A DNA stretch of 64,000 nucleotides from Phycisphaerales bacterium (GCA_009691915.1 SIAD01000001.1:1-64000), one strand, 5' to 3'; numbered from the stretch's first letter, positions 42,641-52,357 are shown. Numbers and translations: made by a program. The notes: generated by a model from the letters alone, not told the origin.

Positions 42641-43717
42641 GTGCCCTCGTTGCACACCTCGCTTGAATGCGCCACCAGGGTGGCACTGGTCGTACTGATC
42701 GCGGCGAGTACAGCCGTGGCGTTGGGAGCCACCGATGCCAGCCCGCTCTGCGTTCCAGGCGCGGGCGCACCCAACGGCGGGGACCTGTCGATGTTCCACC
42801 CAGCGAGTCCACCGGCGGCAGAGATCCGGGAGGTGGCGTGGCTCGTCCTAGGGATCTGTGCGGGAATTCTGGTGATTGTTGAGGGTGCGCTCATCTGGTC
42901 GGTGTGCAAGTACCGCAGGCGCGCGGGAGTCGAGGGAGAGCCGCGGCAGGTGTTCGGCAGCAATCCAATCGAGATCGCATGGACGGTCATTCCCATCATC
43001 ATCGTCTTTGTGCTGGCGCTGACAACCGTCAGAACGATCGGCGAAGTGCAGCTGACCAAGCCTCCCGAGGGGGCGCTTGAAGTCGATGTGATCGGCCATC
43101 AGTGGTGGTGGGAGTACCGGCTCAAGAACCACCACCGCGAAGGGTCGATTGTCACAGCCAACGAGCTGGTCGTGCCCATGGGGCGGCCCGTCTGGCTGCG
43201 GCTTGAGTCGGCCGATGTGATTCACTCGTGGTGGGTGCCACGGCTCAACGGAAAGACCGATGTGATTCCGGGTCACACCGGGGCCACCTGGTTTCGAGCC
43301 GACGAGCAAGGCACCTTTCTGGGGCAGTGCGCGGAGTACTGCGGGACGCAGCACGCAAACATGCTGCTGCGAGTGACGGCGGTCGATCCACAAGCGTTTG
43401 ATGCGTGGTGCGCTGTGCAAGGGAGCGCTCCTGTGAATGATCCATCGGTCGCCCAGGGACGCGACATCTTTCTCGGGCTGGCCTGCGCCAACTGTCACGC
43501 GATTGACGGGCTCTGCGACGGCGCCTTTGGTCCGAACCTCACTCACCTCATGACGCGTGAGACGCTCGGTGCGGGAGTGGCCCCGATGGATGCGCGAAGC
43601 CTTCGAGCGTGGGTCGCTGATCCCCAGACTCTCAAGCCCGGGTGCAACATGCCGAGTCTGAAGCTCGACGATTCACAACTCGACCATGTGGTCGCGTTCC
43701 TGACAACACTCAAGTGA
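42641..43717 (+). CDS. coxB: Cytochrome c oxidase subunit II with fused cytochrome c
   Basis: 358 residues of the caa3 type. Two transmembrane helices near the N-terminus, then the CuA domain with ligands in IHSWWVPRLNGKTDVIPG and GQCAEYCGTQHANM. A C-terminal cytochrome c domain (about 265-358) has the haem site CANCH and a late methionine (GCNMPSL) as axial ligand. It takes electrons to CuA, here via a tethered haem. The start is a GTG at 42641, but a GTG 13 codons later (RVALVVLIAA) is also plausible given the short gap to tRNA-Leu. First gene of the respiratory operon. Confidence 0.93.
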   Translation: MPSLHTSLECATRVALVVLIAASTAVALGATDASPLCVPGAGAPNGGDLSMFHPASPPAAEIREVAWLVLGICAGILVIVEGALIWSVCKYRRRAGVEGEPRQVFGSNPIEIAWTVIPIIIVFVLALTTVRTIGEVQLTKPPEGALEVDVIGHQWWWEYRLKNHHREGSIVTANELVVPMGRPVWLRLESADVIHSWWVPRLNGKTDVIPGHTGATWFRADEQGTFLGQCAEYCGTQHANMLLRVTAVDPQAFDAWCAVQGSAPVNDPSVAQGRDIFLGLACANCHAIDGLCDGAFGPNLTHLMTRETLGAGVAPMDARSLRAWVADPQTLKPGCNMPSLKLDDSQLDHVVAFLTTLK

Positions 43718-43721
43718 TCCC

Positions 43722-45404
43722 ATGACGACGGCTCCGAACTCCCATCCGCACGCATCGAACGGCTCATCTCCGTGGACAGCCGTCCTGCACGAGTGGGCGG
43801 TCACGGTCGACCACAAGCGCCTCGCGATCATGTACATCGCCTTTGGTCTCATCTTCTTTTTGGTAGCGGGGGTCGAGGCCGCGCTCATGCGCGCGCAGCT
43901 GGCGCAGGCGGCGGGAACCGTCATCGATCCCGACACTTTCAATCAGCTGTTCACCATGCACGGCACGACGATGGTCTTCCTCGTGGGTATGCCGATCCTG
44001 CTGGGATTCGGCAACTATCTCATTCCCCTGATGGTGGGAGCGCGGGACATGGCGTTCCCGCGGCTCAACGCGTTCGGACTCTGGCTCTTCGTGTTCGGCG
44101 CCCTGCTCCTCTACTACTCGTACATCGGCGCCCAGGGGCTGTATGGCGAATCGTTCGCCCCGGATGTGGGGTGGTTCGCCTACGCGCCATTGACAAGCAA
44201 GACTTTCTCGCCGGGCAATTCGACCGACTATTGGATCCTCGGCATCATGGTCAGTGGCTTCGGGTCGATCATGACGGCTATCAATCTCGTGGCCACGATT
44301 CTGTGCATGCGCTGTCCCGGAATGACGCTTATGCGGCTGCCATTGATGTGCTGGATGATGCTGGTGGTCGCCATCCTGGTGCTGGTCGCGGTTCCGGTGC
44401 TTACCGCAGCGCAGGCAATGCTCCTTCTGGATCGATTCCTGGGGGCGCATTTCTTCGACACGCAGGGGGGAGGTTCGGCCATTCTCTGGCAGCATGTCTT
44501 CTGGTTCTTCGGGCACCCCGAGGTTTACATACTCGTGTTGCCGGCGTTCGGATTCCTGAACGAGATCATTCCGGTGTTCAGCCGCAAGGTGGTGTTCGGA
44601 TACGCGCTCATGGTGGCGGCGACGGTGGCGATCGCGTTCATCTCGTTGAGCGTGTGGGCGCACCACATGTTCGCGCTCGGGCTGGCGCCGGAAGTGAACT
44701 CATTCTTTGCGGCGATGACATTCGTCATCGCTGTGCCGACCGGGATCAAGATCTTCACCTGGCTGGGCACGATGGTCGGCGGGCAGATCCACCTCGTGAC
44801 CGCGATGCGATTCTCAATCGCCTTCATCGCACTGTTCACATTTGGAGGGCTGACTGGGATCATGCTTGCGGTCGTTCCCTTTGACTGGCAACTCTCCGAC
44901 AGTTACTTCGTCGTGGGCCACTTCCACTTCGTGCTCTTCGGCGGGACGGTCTTCGGGATCTTCGCGGCGATCTTTTACTGGTTCCCCAAGGTGACGGGAC
45001 GGATGCTCGACGAACGCCTCGGAGTTTGGTTCTTCTGGCTCATCGTTGCCGGGTTCTTTCTGACCTTCTTCCCCATGCACATCTCCGGAATCCTCGGCAT
45101 GCCCCGCAGGATCTACATGTACCAGCCCGGGCGAGGACTCGAACTCTGGAACATGCTCTCGTCGGCGGGGGTCATCCTGCAGGCACTGGGCATGCTCGTC
45201 TTTGTGTGGAATGTGATCCGCTCGCTGCGCTGGGGCGAGCGAGCCTCGAACAATCCTTGGAACGCATGGACTCTCGAGTGGGCGACGACGAGCCCTCCGC
45301 CGCCTTGGAACTTCGACCAGGTCCCGACGGTCGGTTCGGCGCGCCCCCTGTGGGACGCAGCCAACCCGCACGACCCCGACTCCGAGCATGAGGAGCATGC
45401 ATGA
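43722..45404 (+). CDS. coxA: Cytochrome c oxidase subunit I
   Basis: 560 residues, 12 transmembrane helices. Haem/CuB histidines are in TMHGTTMVFLVGMP, FWFFGHPEVYILVLPAFG (with cross-linked Tyr and D-channel Glu), WAHHMFALG and YFVVGHFHFVLFGG. The GHPEVY form indicates an A1-type haem-copper oxidase. Reduces O2 to water and pumps protons. Follows coxB by 4 bases and overlaps coxC by 4. Confidence 0.97.
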   Translation: MTTAPNSHPHASNGSSPWTAVLHEWAVTVDHKRLAIMYIAFGLIFFLVAGVEAALMRAQLAQAAGTVIDPDTFNQLFTMHGTTMVFLVGMPILLGFGNYLIPLMVGARDMAFPRLNAFGLWLFVFGALLLYYSYIGAQGLYGESFAPDVGWFAYAPLTSKTFSPGNSTDYWILGIMVSGFGSIMTAINLVATILCMRCPGMTLMRLPLMCWMMLVVAILVLVAVPVLTAAQAMLLLDRFLGAHFFDTQGGGSAILWQHVFWFFGHPEVYILVLPAFGFLNEIIPVFSRKVVFGYALMVAATVAIAFISLSVWAHHMFALGLAPEVNSFFAAMTFVIAVPTGIKIFTWLGTMVGGQIHLVTAMRFSIAFIALFTFGGLTGIMLAVVPFDWQLSDSYFVVGHFHFVLFGGTVFGIFAAIFYWFPKVTGRMLDERLGVWFFWLIVAGFFLTFFPMHISGILGMPRRIYMYQPGRGLELWNMLSSAGVILQALGMLVFVWNVIRSLRWGERASNNPWNAWTLEWATTSPPPPWNFDQVPTVGSARPLWDAANPHDPDSEHEEHA

Positions 45405-46006
45405 GCAGCGCGCCTCACACAACGGTGGCGACGGGCGGGGACGGAGTCTGGCGGCCCGCGCGCGGGTCAGTGGGGATGCTCTGCCTCATCGCCGCGGAGT
45501 CATGCATCTTTCTAACCTTCGTCGTCGCCTACCTCTTCTACATCGGCCAGAGCGCAACAGGGCCGCAGCCACGGGAGGTGTTGGAACTTCCGATGGTGAT
45601 CGTCAATTCGATCGCGCTCATTTCGAGTTCGATCACGGTGGTGGCGAGCGTGAGGGCCCTTGAGGCGGGGCGCATGCCGCAGTTCAAGGGGTGGCTCCTG
45701 GCAACCATAGCTCTGGGCGGATGGTTCGTCGTCGGGACCGGCCTTGAATGGAGTTCGCTCATGGCGAGCGATCACCTTTACATCGGGACCAACCTATTCG
45801 GCACGACCTTCTACTCGCTGGTGGGGCTGCATCTCCTTCATGTGATCGTGGGGCTCGCGCTGCTCGGGAGTGTTCTGGTGTGTGGTGTGCGCGGCAAGGT
45901 GGGACGATCACACGCCCACGCCTTCGACATGATCTCCTGGTACTGGCACTTCGTGGACGCGGTATGGGTCATTGTGTTCACGACTGTCTATGTGGTGGGT
46001 CGTTGA
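45401..46006 (+). CDS. coxC: Cytochrome c oxidase subunit III
   Basis: 201 residues, about five transmembrane helices. GMLCLIAAESCIFLTFVVAY is the characteristic Glu-containing helix; GTTFYSLVGLHLLHVIVG and YWHFVDAVWVIVFTTVYVV end the protein. Short bacterial COX3 form. Overlaps coxA (ATGA). Confidence 0.93.
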   Translation: MSSAPHTTVATGGDGVWRPARGSVGMLCLIAAESCIFLTFVVAYLFYIGQSATGPQPREVLELPMVIVNSIALISSSITVVASVRALEAGRMPQFKGWLLATIALGGWFVVGTGLEWSSLMASDHLYIGTNLFGTTFYSLVGLHLLHVIVGLALLGSVLVCGVRGKVGRSHAHAFDMISWYWHFVDAVWVIVFTTVYVVGR

Positions 46007-46016
46007 GGCGCGTGCA

Positions 46017-46811
46017 ATGAGCGAAGTTCCCTACCAGAGCGGGATTCCCGAACCGACCTCCGGGCCGCTGGTGACGGCACTGGGCACGGCGCTCCTTGCC
46101 GCCGGACTTGTGACGAATCTCTGGGTGATGATGGGGGGCGCTGTAATCGGCGTCTGCGGTCTCGTAGTGTGGTTCCGTGGGGTCTTCCCCTACGAACAGC
46201 TGGAGGAGATTCCGAAGGAGATCCGCTCGAAGGTTGCGCCGAACTACGCGATGGCTCGTCCGGGGGCGGCCGCGCCGCGAAGCGTCTATCCCGAGGCGGT
46301 GCCGCCGTACAGTTCGGGAATCATCGGCGGCCTGCTCGGGGGCATCGCGATGGCAGCGGTCGCGAGCGCTTGGGGTCTCGTGATGCACGGCAGCGTCTGG
46401 CTTCCGATCAATCTTCTGGCTGGCGCGGTGATGCCAAGCGTCGGAGAGGCGAGCGAAGCGTCGCTGTCGCTCTTCAACCCCGAGTGGTTCGCGACGGCCT
46501 GCATGATCCATGTCGTTCTCTCCGTGTCAGTAGGGACGCTCTACACGATCACGCTTCCCATCGTGCCCAGGTGGCCGATTACCGCAGGCGCGGTCATGGT
46601 GCCCATCATTGCGACAGGGCTGGTCTGGGCGTGCCTGTCGATTGTGAATCCGGCGCTCGACCGTCACATCTCGTGGTGGTGGTTCGTCGCCAGCCAGTTC
46701 GCATTCGGTGTTGTGTGCGGCTGGTGGGTCGGTGGTCGAACCCCCGTGTCCGTGCGTGCTGGCGGATCGCTCGCGGATAGGCTCCACATCCACCGAGGAG
46801 GCCCGCGATGA
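46017..46811 (+). CDS. Oxidase-associated polytopic membrane protein
   Basis: 264 residues. The first about 65 residues carry two close helices (TALGTALLAAGLVTNLWVMM, GAVIGVCGLVVWFRGVF), like the small caa3 accessory subunit. The rest has about four more helices, including GIIGGLLGGIAMAAVASAWG and IVPRWPITAGAVMVPIIATG. Chosen ATG is 10 bases after coxC. Its stop overlaps the next gene by 4 bases. Probably an assembly or stabilising subunit; no cofactor ligand motif is evident. Confidence 0.7.
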   Translation: MSEVPYQSGIPEPTSGPLVTALGTALLAAGLVTNLWVMMGGAVIGVCGLVVWFRGVFPYEQLEEIPKEIRSKVAPNYAMARPGAAAPRSVYPEAVPPYSSGIIGGLLGGIAMAAVASAWGLVMHGSVWLPINLLAGAVMPSVGEASEASLSLFNPEWFATACMIHVVLSVSVGTLYTITLPIVPRWPITAGAVMVPIIATGLVWACLSIVNPALDRHISWWWFVASQFAFGVVCGWWVGGRTPVSVRAGGSLADRLHIHRGGPR

Positions 46812-47506
46812 CCCCCTTGTTCAGCGCGCTCAGCTCGGTCATCGCACGACGGTGGCTGGCATCGGTTGCGCTGCTCGTCTCCGGCGTCGCATGCGATCGG
46901 CTTCCTGGGGCGCCGAGTTCGTCGAGCGCGCCACCCAGGGGATCCCCTCAGTGGACTCTTGCGACCTTCGACACTCACTGCCGCGGATGCCACTCCATGG
47001 CCGACGAGGGAGCGTCGATTCCATTGATGGATCGCTCGTACTGGACCTTTGCGTCTGACGCGCATGTGATCGACGCGACGACGAATGGTCAGGGTGGCTT
47101 GATGCCGGCATTCCTCGACGAGAATGGAGGGCCTTTCACCGCCGACGAAATCGCCGCTCTCGCGCGCGGCATGCGCACGCAGTGGGGGGGCTCGGTTGCA
47201 GGGTCGATTGCGGCGACCTACACGGCTGGGAATGCCGTCGCAGGCGGCCTAGTGTTTGCCCAGAGTTGCGGGAGTTGTCACGGCCCAACTGGCACTGCGG
47301 GGAGCCTTCTGGATCCGAGTTATCTGAGACTCGTGAGCGACCAGGGTCTCTGGGCATCGACGCTTGCGGGACGCAAGGCACTCGGGATGCCAGCGTGGAA
47401 TGAGCCGATGCCGGGACGGCCAAGTGGCCTAACTCCCGGCGAGGCAGCCGATGTAGTCTCGTGGATCGCGTCGCAGCGGCCCGGGGGTAGAGGAGGCGCG
47501 CCATGA
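46808..47506 (+). CDS. Dihaem cytochrome c lipoprotein
   Basis: 232 residues. N-terminal signal with VSGVAC lipobox. Two haem-c sites, CRGCH (about residue 58) and CGSCH (about 157), each in a small cytochrome c fold; axial Met candidates are in GLMPAF and LGMPAWNEPM. Placed between oxidase and bc-complex genes, it likely carries electrons between them while membrane-anchored. Overlaps neighbours by 4 bases on both sides. Confidence 0.9.
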   Translation: MTPLFSALSSVIARRWLASVALLVSGVACDRLPGAPSSSSAPPRGSPQWTLATFDTHCRGCHSMADEGASIPLMDRSYWTFASDAHVIDATTNGQGGLMPAFLDENGGPFTADEIAALARGMRTQWGGSVAGSIAATYTAGNAVAGGLVFAQSCGSCHGPTGTAGSLLDPSYLRLVSDQGLWASTLAGRKALGMPAWNEPMPGRPSGLTPGEAADVVSWIASQRPGGRGGAP

Positions 47507-48063
47507 GTGAAGGACCAGGCCACACAGGATGCGAGGGGTGTGGCTGCACTGGCGGCGGTTCTTCTGGGAATCGGCGCGCGGCGCGTAGAGGTTTCATGTT
47601 CAAACTTGGCGGCGGCCTCATGGGTGTGGGCGCGCTGCTGTCGGCACTACCCGTCATCGGCTTCGTGCTGGGACCGGTGAGACGCACGCAGAAGAATCAG
47701 TGGGTGGCACTTGGAGCGCTCGCGAAGTTTCCACCGGGAGCGACGAGGTTTGCAACCTACATGAATCCGATCCAGCAACCCACCGACGGTGAGTCCATCA
47801 AGACCGCGTGCTGGGTCAGGTGCATTTCAGAGGGTAAGTATCAGGTGTTTGCCATCAACTGCGCGCATCTTGGGTGCCCGGTGAGATGGTTCGAGCAGTC
47901 GAAGCTCTTCCTCTGTCCCTGCCATGGCGGGGCGTACTACGAGGATGGGTCGAGAGCCGCAGGTCCGCCGCCGCGCGGCCTCTTCGAGTACGAGTGGAAG
48001 GTCGAGCAAGGCGCACTCCTCATCGATGCCGGCCGTCTCCCCGGCATGGAGGATTCGACATGA
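47503..48063 (+). CDS. Rieske iron-sulfur protein
   Basis: 186 residues. A Cys/Gly-rich N-terminus (GCEGCGCTGGG) precedes a transmembrane helix (about 32-55), then the Rieske domain with cluster motifs CAHLGC and CPCHGG. Transfers electrons from quinol to cytochrome c in the bc complex. The extra cysteines before the helix are unusual for the family. Overlaps both neighbours by 4 bases. Confidence 0.95.
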   Translation: MSEGPGHTGCEGCGCTGGGSSGNRRAARRGFMFKLGGGLMGVGALLSALPVIGFVLGPVRRTQKNQWVALGALAKFPPGATRFATYMNPIQQPTDGESIKTACWVRCISEGKYQVFAINCAHLGCPVRWFEQSKLFLCPCHGGAYYEDGSRAAGPPPRGLFEYEWKVEQGALLIDAGRLPGMEDST

Positions 48064-49538
48064 GATTCCTCGCGGGCGCTCTCGCCTGGCTCGAGTCGAG
48101 GTCGGGACTCGGCGCCTTCATCAAGCCACTCATGTCTCACCATGTTCCTCGCAGTGCGACATGGTGGTATGTCTTTGGCAGTGCGACGCTGATGTTCTTT
48201 GTCATTCAGGTCGTGACTGGGGTGTGTCTCGGAACGATGTATGCGCCCAGCGCGGCCGAGGCGTGGCAAAGTCTCAGATACATCGACAAGGAAGTGCCTG
48301 CAGGATGGATGATCCGTGCACTCCACGGATGGTCGAGCAACGCGATGGTCGTCATGATGGCGATCCACATGCTGCAGGTCTTTCTGCACGCGTCCTACAA
48401 GTATCCCCGTGAACTCAACTGGATCACCGGCGTCTGCCTGCTGCTGGTGGTTCTCGCGCTTGCCTTCACTGGTCAAGTCATGCGCTGGGATCAGGATGCG
48501 TACTGGGGACTCGGGATCGGCGCGTCGATCACCGACCGGATTCCGGTCTTCGGCAGTCAGATCCGCGACCTCCTTCTGGGTGGACCGATCATTGGTGGAG
48601 AGACGCTCAATCGTTTCTACGCGCTCCATGTGTTCATTCTTCCAGGTGCCGCCATCGCTCTCGTCGGGCTGCACATGGCGCTCATCATGCGTCACGGGAT
48701 CAGCGAGATGCCGCGTCCCGGGGCTCCGGTCCGGCCTGCTTCCTACAAGAAGGAGTACGAGGAGCGCATGGCACGCGACGGCGTTCCATTCCATCCCGAT
48801 GCCTCGCAACGGGACATGATCTTCTGCGGCGTGTGCTTGATCGCCTTGGTCGTTGTCGCAGCCATCTACGGCCCGTTTGGACCGGGGGGCGAGCCGGACC
48901 CGACGCTCATCGACACGAATCCGAGACCGGACTACCCGTTCATGTGGCTCTTCGGAGCGGTCAGCCTCCTGCCGCCCGCGTCGGAGACTTTCGTGATGCT
49001 CGTCACGCCGGGGGTCATCGTGCTCGCGCTCTTCCTGGTGCCGTTCCTCGGAAACGCCGGAGAGCGTGCGCCGAGCAGGCGTCCGGTGATGGTGCTCGCG
49101 GCGGCGTTCGCGGTGATTGCGATTGCCTCGCTGACATGGGAGGGACTCGCGAGTCGATGGTCGCCTGTAATGAACGGCTGGTCGGCGCTACCGACCCCCG
49201 CGCAGTTTGTCCGGGGGCGGACCCCACTTGAGATGCAGGGTGCTGTTGTGTTTCAGTTTGCCCAATGCCGGAATTGCCACGCCCTCGGGGGCTCGGGCGG
49301 GCAGCGCGGACCGGCACTCGACGATGTGGCAACACGGTTCACCCCGGAGCAGCTCACGCGGCAGGTTCAGCAGGGGGGTGGCAACATGCCGGCCTACGGC
49401 AAGAACCTTTCCCGCGCGCAGATGGATGCGATCGTCGGGTTCCTCTCAACTCTCACTCCCTCGTACGAAACACCAGCAGCTATTCCGGGTGCGATGCTGC
49501 CTCTCCCGATCAGCTCGGCCGAACCCGCGCCGCGGTAG
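48060..49538 (+). CDS. Cytochrome b with fused C-terminal cytochrome c
   Basis: 492 residues from MRFLAGALAWLE. The b-type part has haem-ligand histidines in RALHGWSSNAMVVMMAIHML and NRFYALHVFILPGAAIALVG, and GPIIGGETLNRF plus YPFMWLFG near the Qo site. After the transmembrane part, about residues 385-475 are a cytochrome c domain with CRNCH and Met in GGNMPAYG. Thus the bc complex carries its own haem c instead of a separate c1. The longer upstream frame overlaps the Rieske gene and is rejected. Confidence 0.94.
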   Translation: MRFLAGALAWLESRSGLGAFIKPLMSHHVPRSATWWYVFGSATLMFFVIQVVTGVCLGTMYAPSAAEAWQSLRYIDKEVPAGWMIRALHGWSSNAMVVMMAIHMLQVFLHASYKYPRELNWITGVCLLLVVLALAFTGQVMRWDQDAYWGLGIGASITDRIPVFGSQIRDLLLGGPIIGGETLNRFYALHVFILPGAAIALVGLHMALIMRHGISEMPRPGAPVRPASYKKEYEERMARDGVPFHPDASQRDMIFCGVCLIALVVVAAIYGPFGPGGEPDPTLIDTNPRPDYPFMWLFGAVSLLPPASETFVMLVTPGVIVLALFLVPFLGNAGERAPSRRPVMVLAAAFAVIAIASLTWEGLASRWSPVMNGWSALPTPAQFVRGRTPLEMQGAVVFQFAQCRNCHALGGSGGQRGPALDDVATRFTPEQLTRQVQQGGGNMPAYGKNLSRAQMDAIVGFLSTLTPSYETPAAIPGAMLPLPISSAEPAPR

Positions 49539-49550
49539 AGCAGGCTCACC

Positions 49551-51836
49551 ATGTTTGACGCCTGGTCATTCGACCCGTGGCTTCTCGGGGGCGTCGCGGC
49601 CATTGCGTTCATCTACGCCCGCGGGGCGAGGCGATTCGTCGGGAGGGTCTCGGGGTTCCCATGGTGGCGACCTTGGTGTTTCGGGGCGGGAATTGTGGTG
49701 CTCGTCGTCGCGCTGGCGTCGCCGCTCGATGCCCTTGGGCATCTCCTTCTCTATGTGCACATGGCGCAGCACTGGCTACTCATCATGGTGGTGGCACCGC
49801 TGATTCTCTTGGGAGCTCCGGGGATTCCGGTCCTGCGTGGACTGCCCGAGGTCATTCGGCGCGATGCACTCGGACCGTTTCTCGCGAGCCGCAAGGTGCG
49901 CCGAGTCTTTGCGGGGCTCGTCCATCCTGTCACCGGATGGACCGCGATGGCGCTGGCGACCTGGCTCTGGCACTGGCCCCCGCTCTATGGCGCGGCCCTT
50001 GAGTCTCCTGCGATTCATCGTCTTGAACACGCCAGTTTCCTCGTCGGTGCGATGCTGTTCTGGTGGCCAGTCATTTCTCCCTGGCCTTGGAGGAGACGAT
50101 GGCCCAGGATCGCGCTCGTCGGCTACCTCCTCGCCGCCGATGTGCAGAACACGATCTTCTGCGCCATCCTGACTTTCTCGGGCAGTGTGCTCTACCCGAG
50201 CTACGCCGCGACGAGTCCCGCCATGGGGTGGGACGCGCTCAGGGACCAGCATGTTGCGGGGGCGCTCATGTGGACTGCCGGGCAGGTGGTGGTGCTTCCG
50301 ACTGCGATGTGGCTGGTGATCGGCGCACTCAAGGGGGAGAGGCGATCAGCGAGACGAGAGCGCGGCGTGTACGCGGGATTTCGAGTCCGGGTACCGCGGG
50401 CGCGCAGGCACTTCGACCTCCTTCGTGTCCTGTTGATTGGCCGCGCGCTGCGCAATCGAACCGTTCGTGGATCTATTCGATGGATTCTGGTCGCGTGCGC
50501 AGCGATCGTTGTCGTCGACGGGTGTCTCGGTCCCGTCGATGCGCCGTCAAACATTGCCGGGACGATTCCGTGGACCCACTGGCGCGGTGTGATCGTCGTC
50601 GCACTTCTCCTTGGGGGGAACTTTCTGTGCATGTCATGCCCCTTGATGGCGCCGAGAAATCTGCTGCGCCGATGGATCACGCCGCGATGGCAGTGGCCTC
50701 AGAAGCTGCGCAACAAATGGCTCGTCGCCGGTCTCGTCGTCGTCTGGCTCGTGACATACGAGGCGTTCGACCTCTGGTCGAGCCCGTTGGCGACGGCCTG
50801 GATCATCATCGGATACTTCGTGGCCGCCGCCCTTGTCGATTCGATTTTCCGGGGGGCGAGCTTCTGCAAGTGGGTCTGTCCGATCGGGCAGTTGCACATG
50901 TCCATGAGCCTCGTCTCGCCACTTTCGGTGTCAGTCAAGCAACCGGGAGTTTGCGCCAGTTGCACCACCCACGAGTGCATCAAGGGAGTGGAACTCCGTG
51001 TAAACGGGTCCGTGCCTAGCCCAGGGCGCATGGCCATCCCGGGATGCGAGTTGGATCTCTACCAACCGGCGAAGCGGGGGAACATGGACTGCACCTTCTG
51101 CCTCGACTGCGTCGATGCCTGCCCTCATGGCAATGTCGGGATCGTCACCCAGAAGCTGCGACGCGGCCTCGCGTCGCGCCAGTGGGGATCGTCGATCGGG
51201 CGGATCGTGTCGCGCACCGACGCCAGCACACTCCTGGCGATTCTGACATTCGGCGCCTTCGCCAATGCGCTTGGCATGACGGCTCCATGGCTGGGTCTAG
51301 CCGACTCGATTGCCGCAGACGGACATTCGCTCTGGTTCGTCGAGACTGTACTGTCGCTTCTGGCGATCATCGTGGCCCCAGCCGCTCTGATGCTGGCGGC
51401 ATCGATCGCGAGCATGCGTGTCGGCGGCGCGGTGATGCGCGAAGCGTTCTGCACGGGGGCGCACGGGCTTGTTCCGCTGGGAGCGGCCATGTGGGCGTCG
51501 CACTGGATCTTCCACCTCTCTTCAGGGTGGGCTACGGCACTCCCCGCAGTGCAGCGCGCTGCTGGCGATCTCGGCGTCTTGTGGCTCGGTGAACCAGACT
51601 GGGCGGCGTCCTGTTGCGGGCCTCTTCCACCGTGGCTTCAACCGATCGAATTGATGGTGCTGCAGGCGGGGCTTCTTGTGTCGTGCTGGATGCTCTGGCG
51701 CAGCGCTCTTGGAAGCGGTCGCGCAGGCAGCATCCGGCGGGTCGTGCCATGGTGGATCCTCGCAACTGGTCTCTTCGCGCTGGGAACATGGATCGTGCTC
51801 CAACCCATGCAGATGAGAGGCACGGCGATGCCATGA
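49551..51836 (+). CDS. Fusion: CtaG-like oxidase assembly domain and polyferredoxin membrane domain
   Basis: 761 residues. About 1-265 match CtaG-type caa3 assembly proteins: LASPLDALGHLLLYVHMAQH, LLGAPGIPVLRGLP and TWLWHWPPLYGAAL, with repeated membrane histidines. About 320-760 resemble NapH/CcoG/NosR-type membrane ferredoxins: cysteine pairs in FLCMSCPLMAPRN, CKWVCPIGQLH, CASCTTHEC and a 4Fe-4S motif CTFCLDCVDACPHG (about 513-526), between several helices. A copper-delivery and redox role in oxidase assembly is inferred. Overlaps the next gene (ATGA). Confidence 0.85.
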   Translation: MFDAWSFDPWLLGGVAAIAFIYARGARRFVGRVSGFPWWRPWCFGAGIVVLVVALASPLDALGHLLLYVHMAQHWLLIMVVAPLILLGAPGIPVLRGLPEVIRRDALGPFLASRKVRRVFAGLVHPVTGWTAMALATWLWHWPPLYGAALESPAIHRLEHASFLVGAMLFWWPVISPWPWRRRWPRIALVGYLLAADVQNTIFCAILTFSGSVLYPSYAATSPAMGWDALRDQHVAGALMWTAGQVVVLPTAMWLVIGALKGERRSARRERGVYAGFRVRVPRARRHFDLLRVLLIGRALRNRTVRGSIRWILVACAAIVVVDGCLGPVDAPSNIAGTIPWTHWRGVIVVALLLGGNFLCMSCPLMAPRNLLRRWITPRWQWPQKLRNKWLVAGLVVVWLVTYEAFDLWSSPLATAWIIIGYFVAAALVDSIFRGASFCKWVCPIGQLHMSMSLVSPLSVSVKQPGVCASCTTHECIKGVELRVNGSVPSPGRMAIPGCELDLYQPAKRGNMDCTFCLDCVDACPHGNVGIVTQKLRRGLASRQWGSSIGRIVSRTDASTLLAILTFGAFANALGMTAPWLGLADSIAADGHSLWFVETVLSLLAIIVAPAALMLAASIASMRVGGAVMREAFCTGAHGLVPLGAAMWASHWIFHLSSGWATALPAVQRAAGDLGVLWLGEPDWAASCCGPLPPWLQPIELMVLQAGLLVSCWMLWRSALGSGRAGSIRRVVPWWILATGLFALGTWIVLQPMQMRGTAMP

Positions 51837-52357
51837 TGTCCATGCTCGTTCGGATCGCAATCGCGGCTGCGCTCTCGCTTGGCGCCTTCGCGGCTCAAGC
51901 GAGCGGCGACGGTGGGGCGGTCGTGTGCCGAAGCCGTGTGGGCGAGTGCGAGGTCGTCGTACTCGTCAGTCCCGTTCCCCCTTCGGCGGGCCCTGTGACC
52001 CTTTCATTTCTTGTGACGCGCGACGGCCGCGTTGACGACTCAACTCCGATTGTGGTGACTGCGACTGGTCCGCTTGGCGAGTCTCGCGTCGTTGAAGTCG
52101 GCGCTCCCGGCGACGGCGATCGGTTCTCCCGATCTGCGGTCATGGCGATGAGCAGTGAGGGTCTATGGCGCGTCCAAGCAACCCTTGGTGGAGGGAAGGA
52201 AGGGGCAATCGGGTTTGAGATTCTCGTCGCGCGCGCCCCGCCGCCGTGGCACTCGCTCCTGCCGTGGATGTTTCTCTGGATTCCCATCGGCATCGTGATC
52301 ATCCTTCGCGAGCGGCTTGTGCTTCACCGGGTGCAAACACCTAGGCTGGGCGCGTGA
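51833..52357 (+). CDS. Exported single-TM protein, YtkA/FixH-like
   Basis: 174 residues. Signal peptide (ending near GAFAAQASG), a beta-sandwich region (about 30-135; GPVTLSFLVTRDGRVDDSTP, SEGLWRVQATLGGG) and a C-terminal transmembrane helix (LLPWMFLWIPIGIVIIL). The layout recalls YtkA/FixH-type proteins in oxidase clusters, but identity is weak. The ATG at 51833 overlaps the fusion gene stop; two more ATGs follow closely. Confidence 0.6.
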   Translation: MMSMLVRIAIAAALSLGAFAAQASGDGGAVVCRSRVGECEVVVLVSPVPPSAGPVTLSFLVTRDGRVDDSTPIVVTATGPLGESRVVEVGAPGDGDRFSRSAVMAMSSEGLWRVQATLGGGKEGAIGFEILVARAPPPWHSLLPWMFLWIPIGIVIILRERLVLHRVQTPRLGA

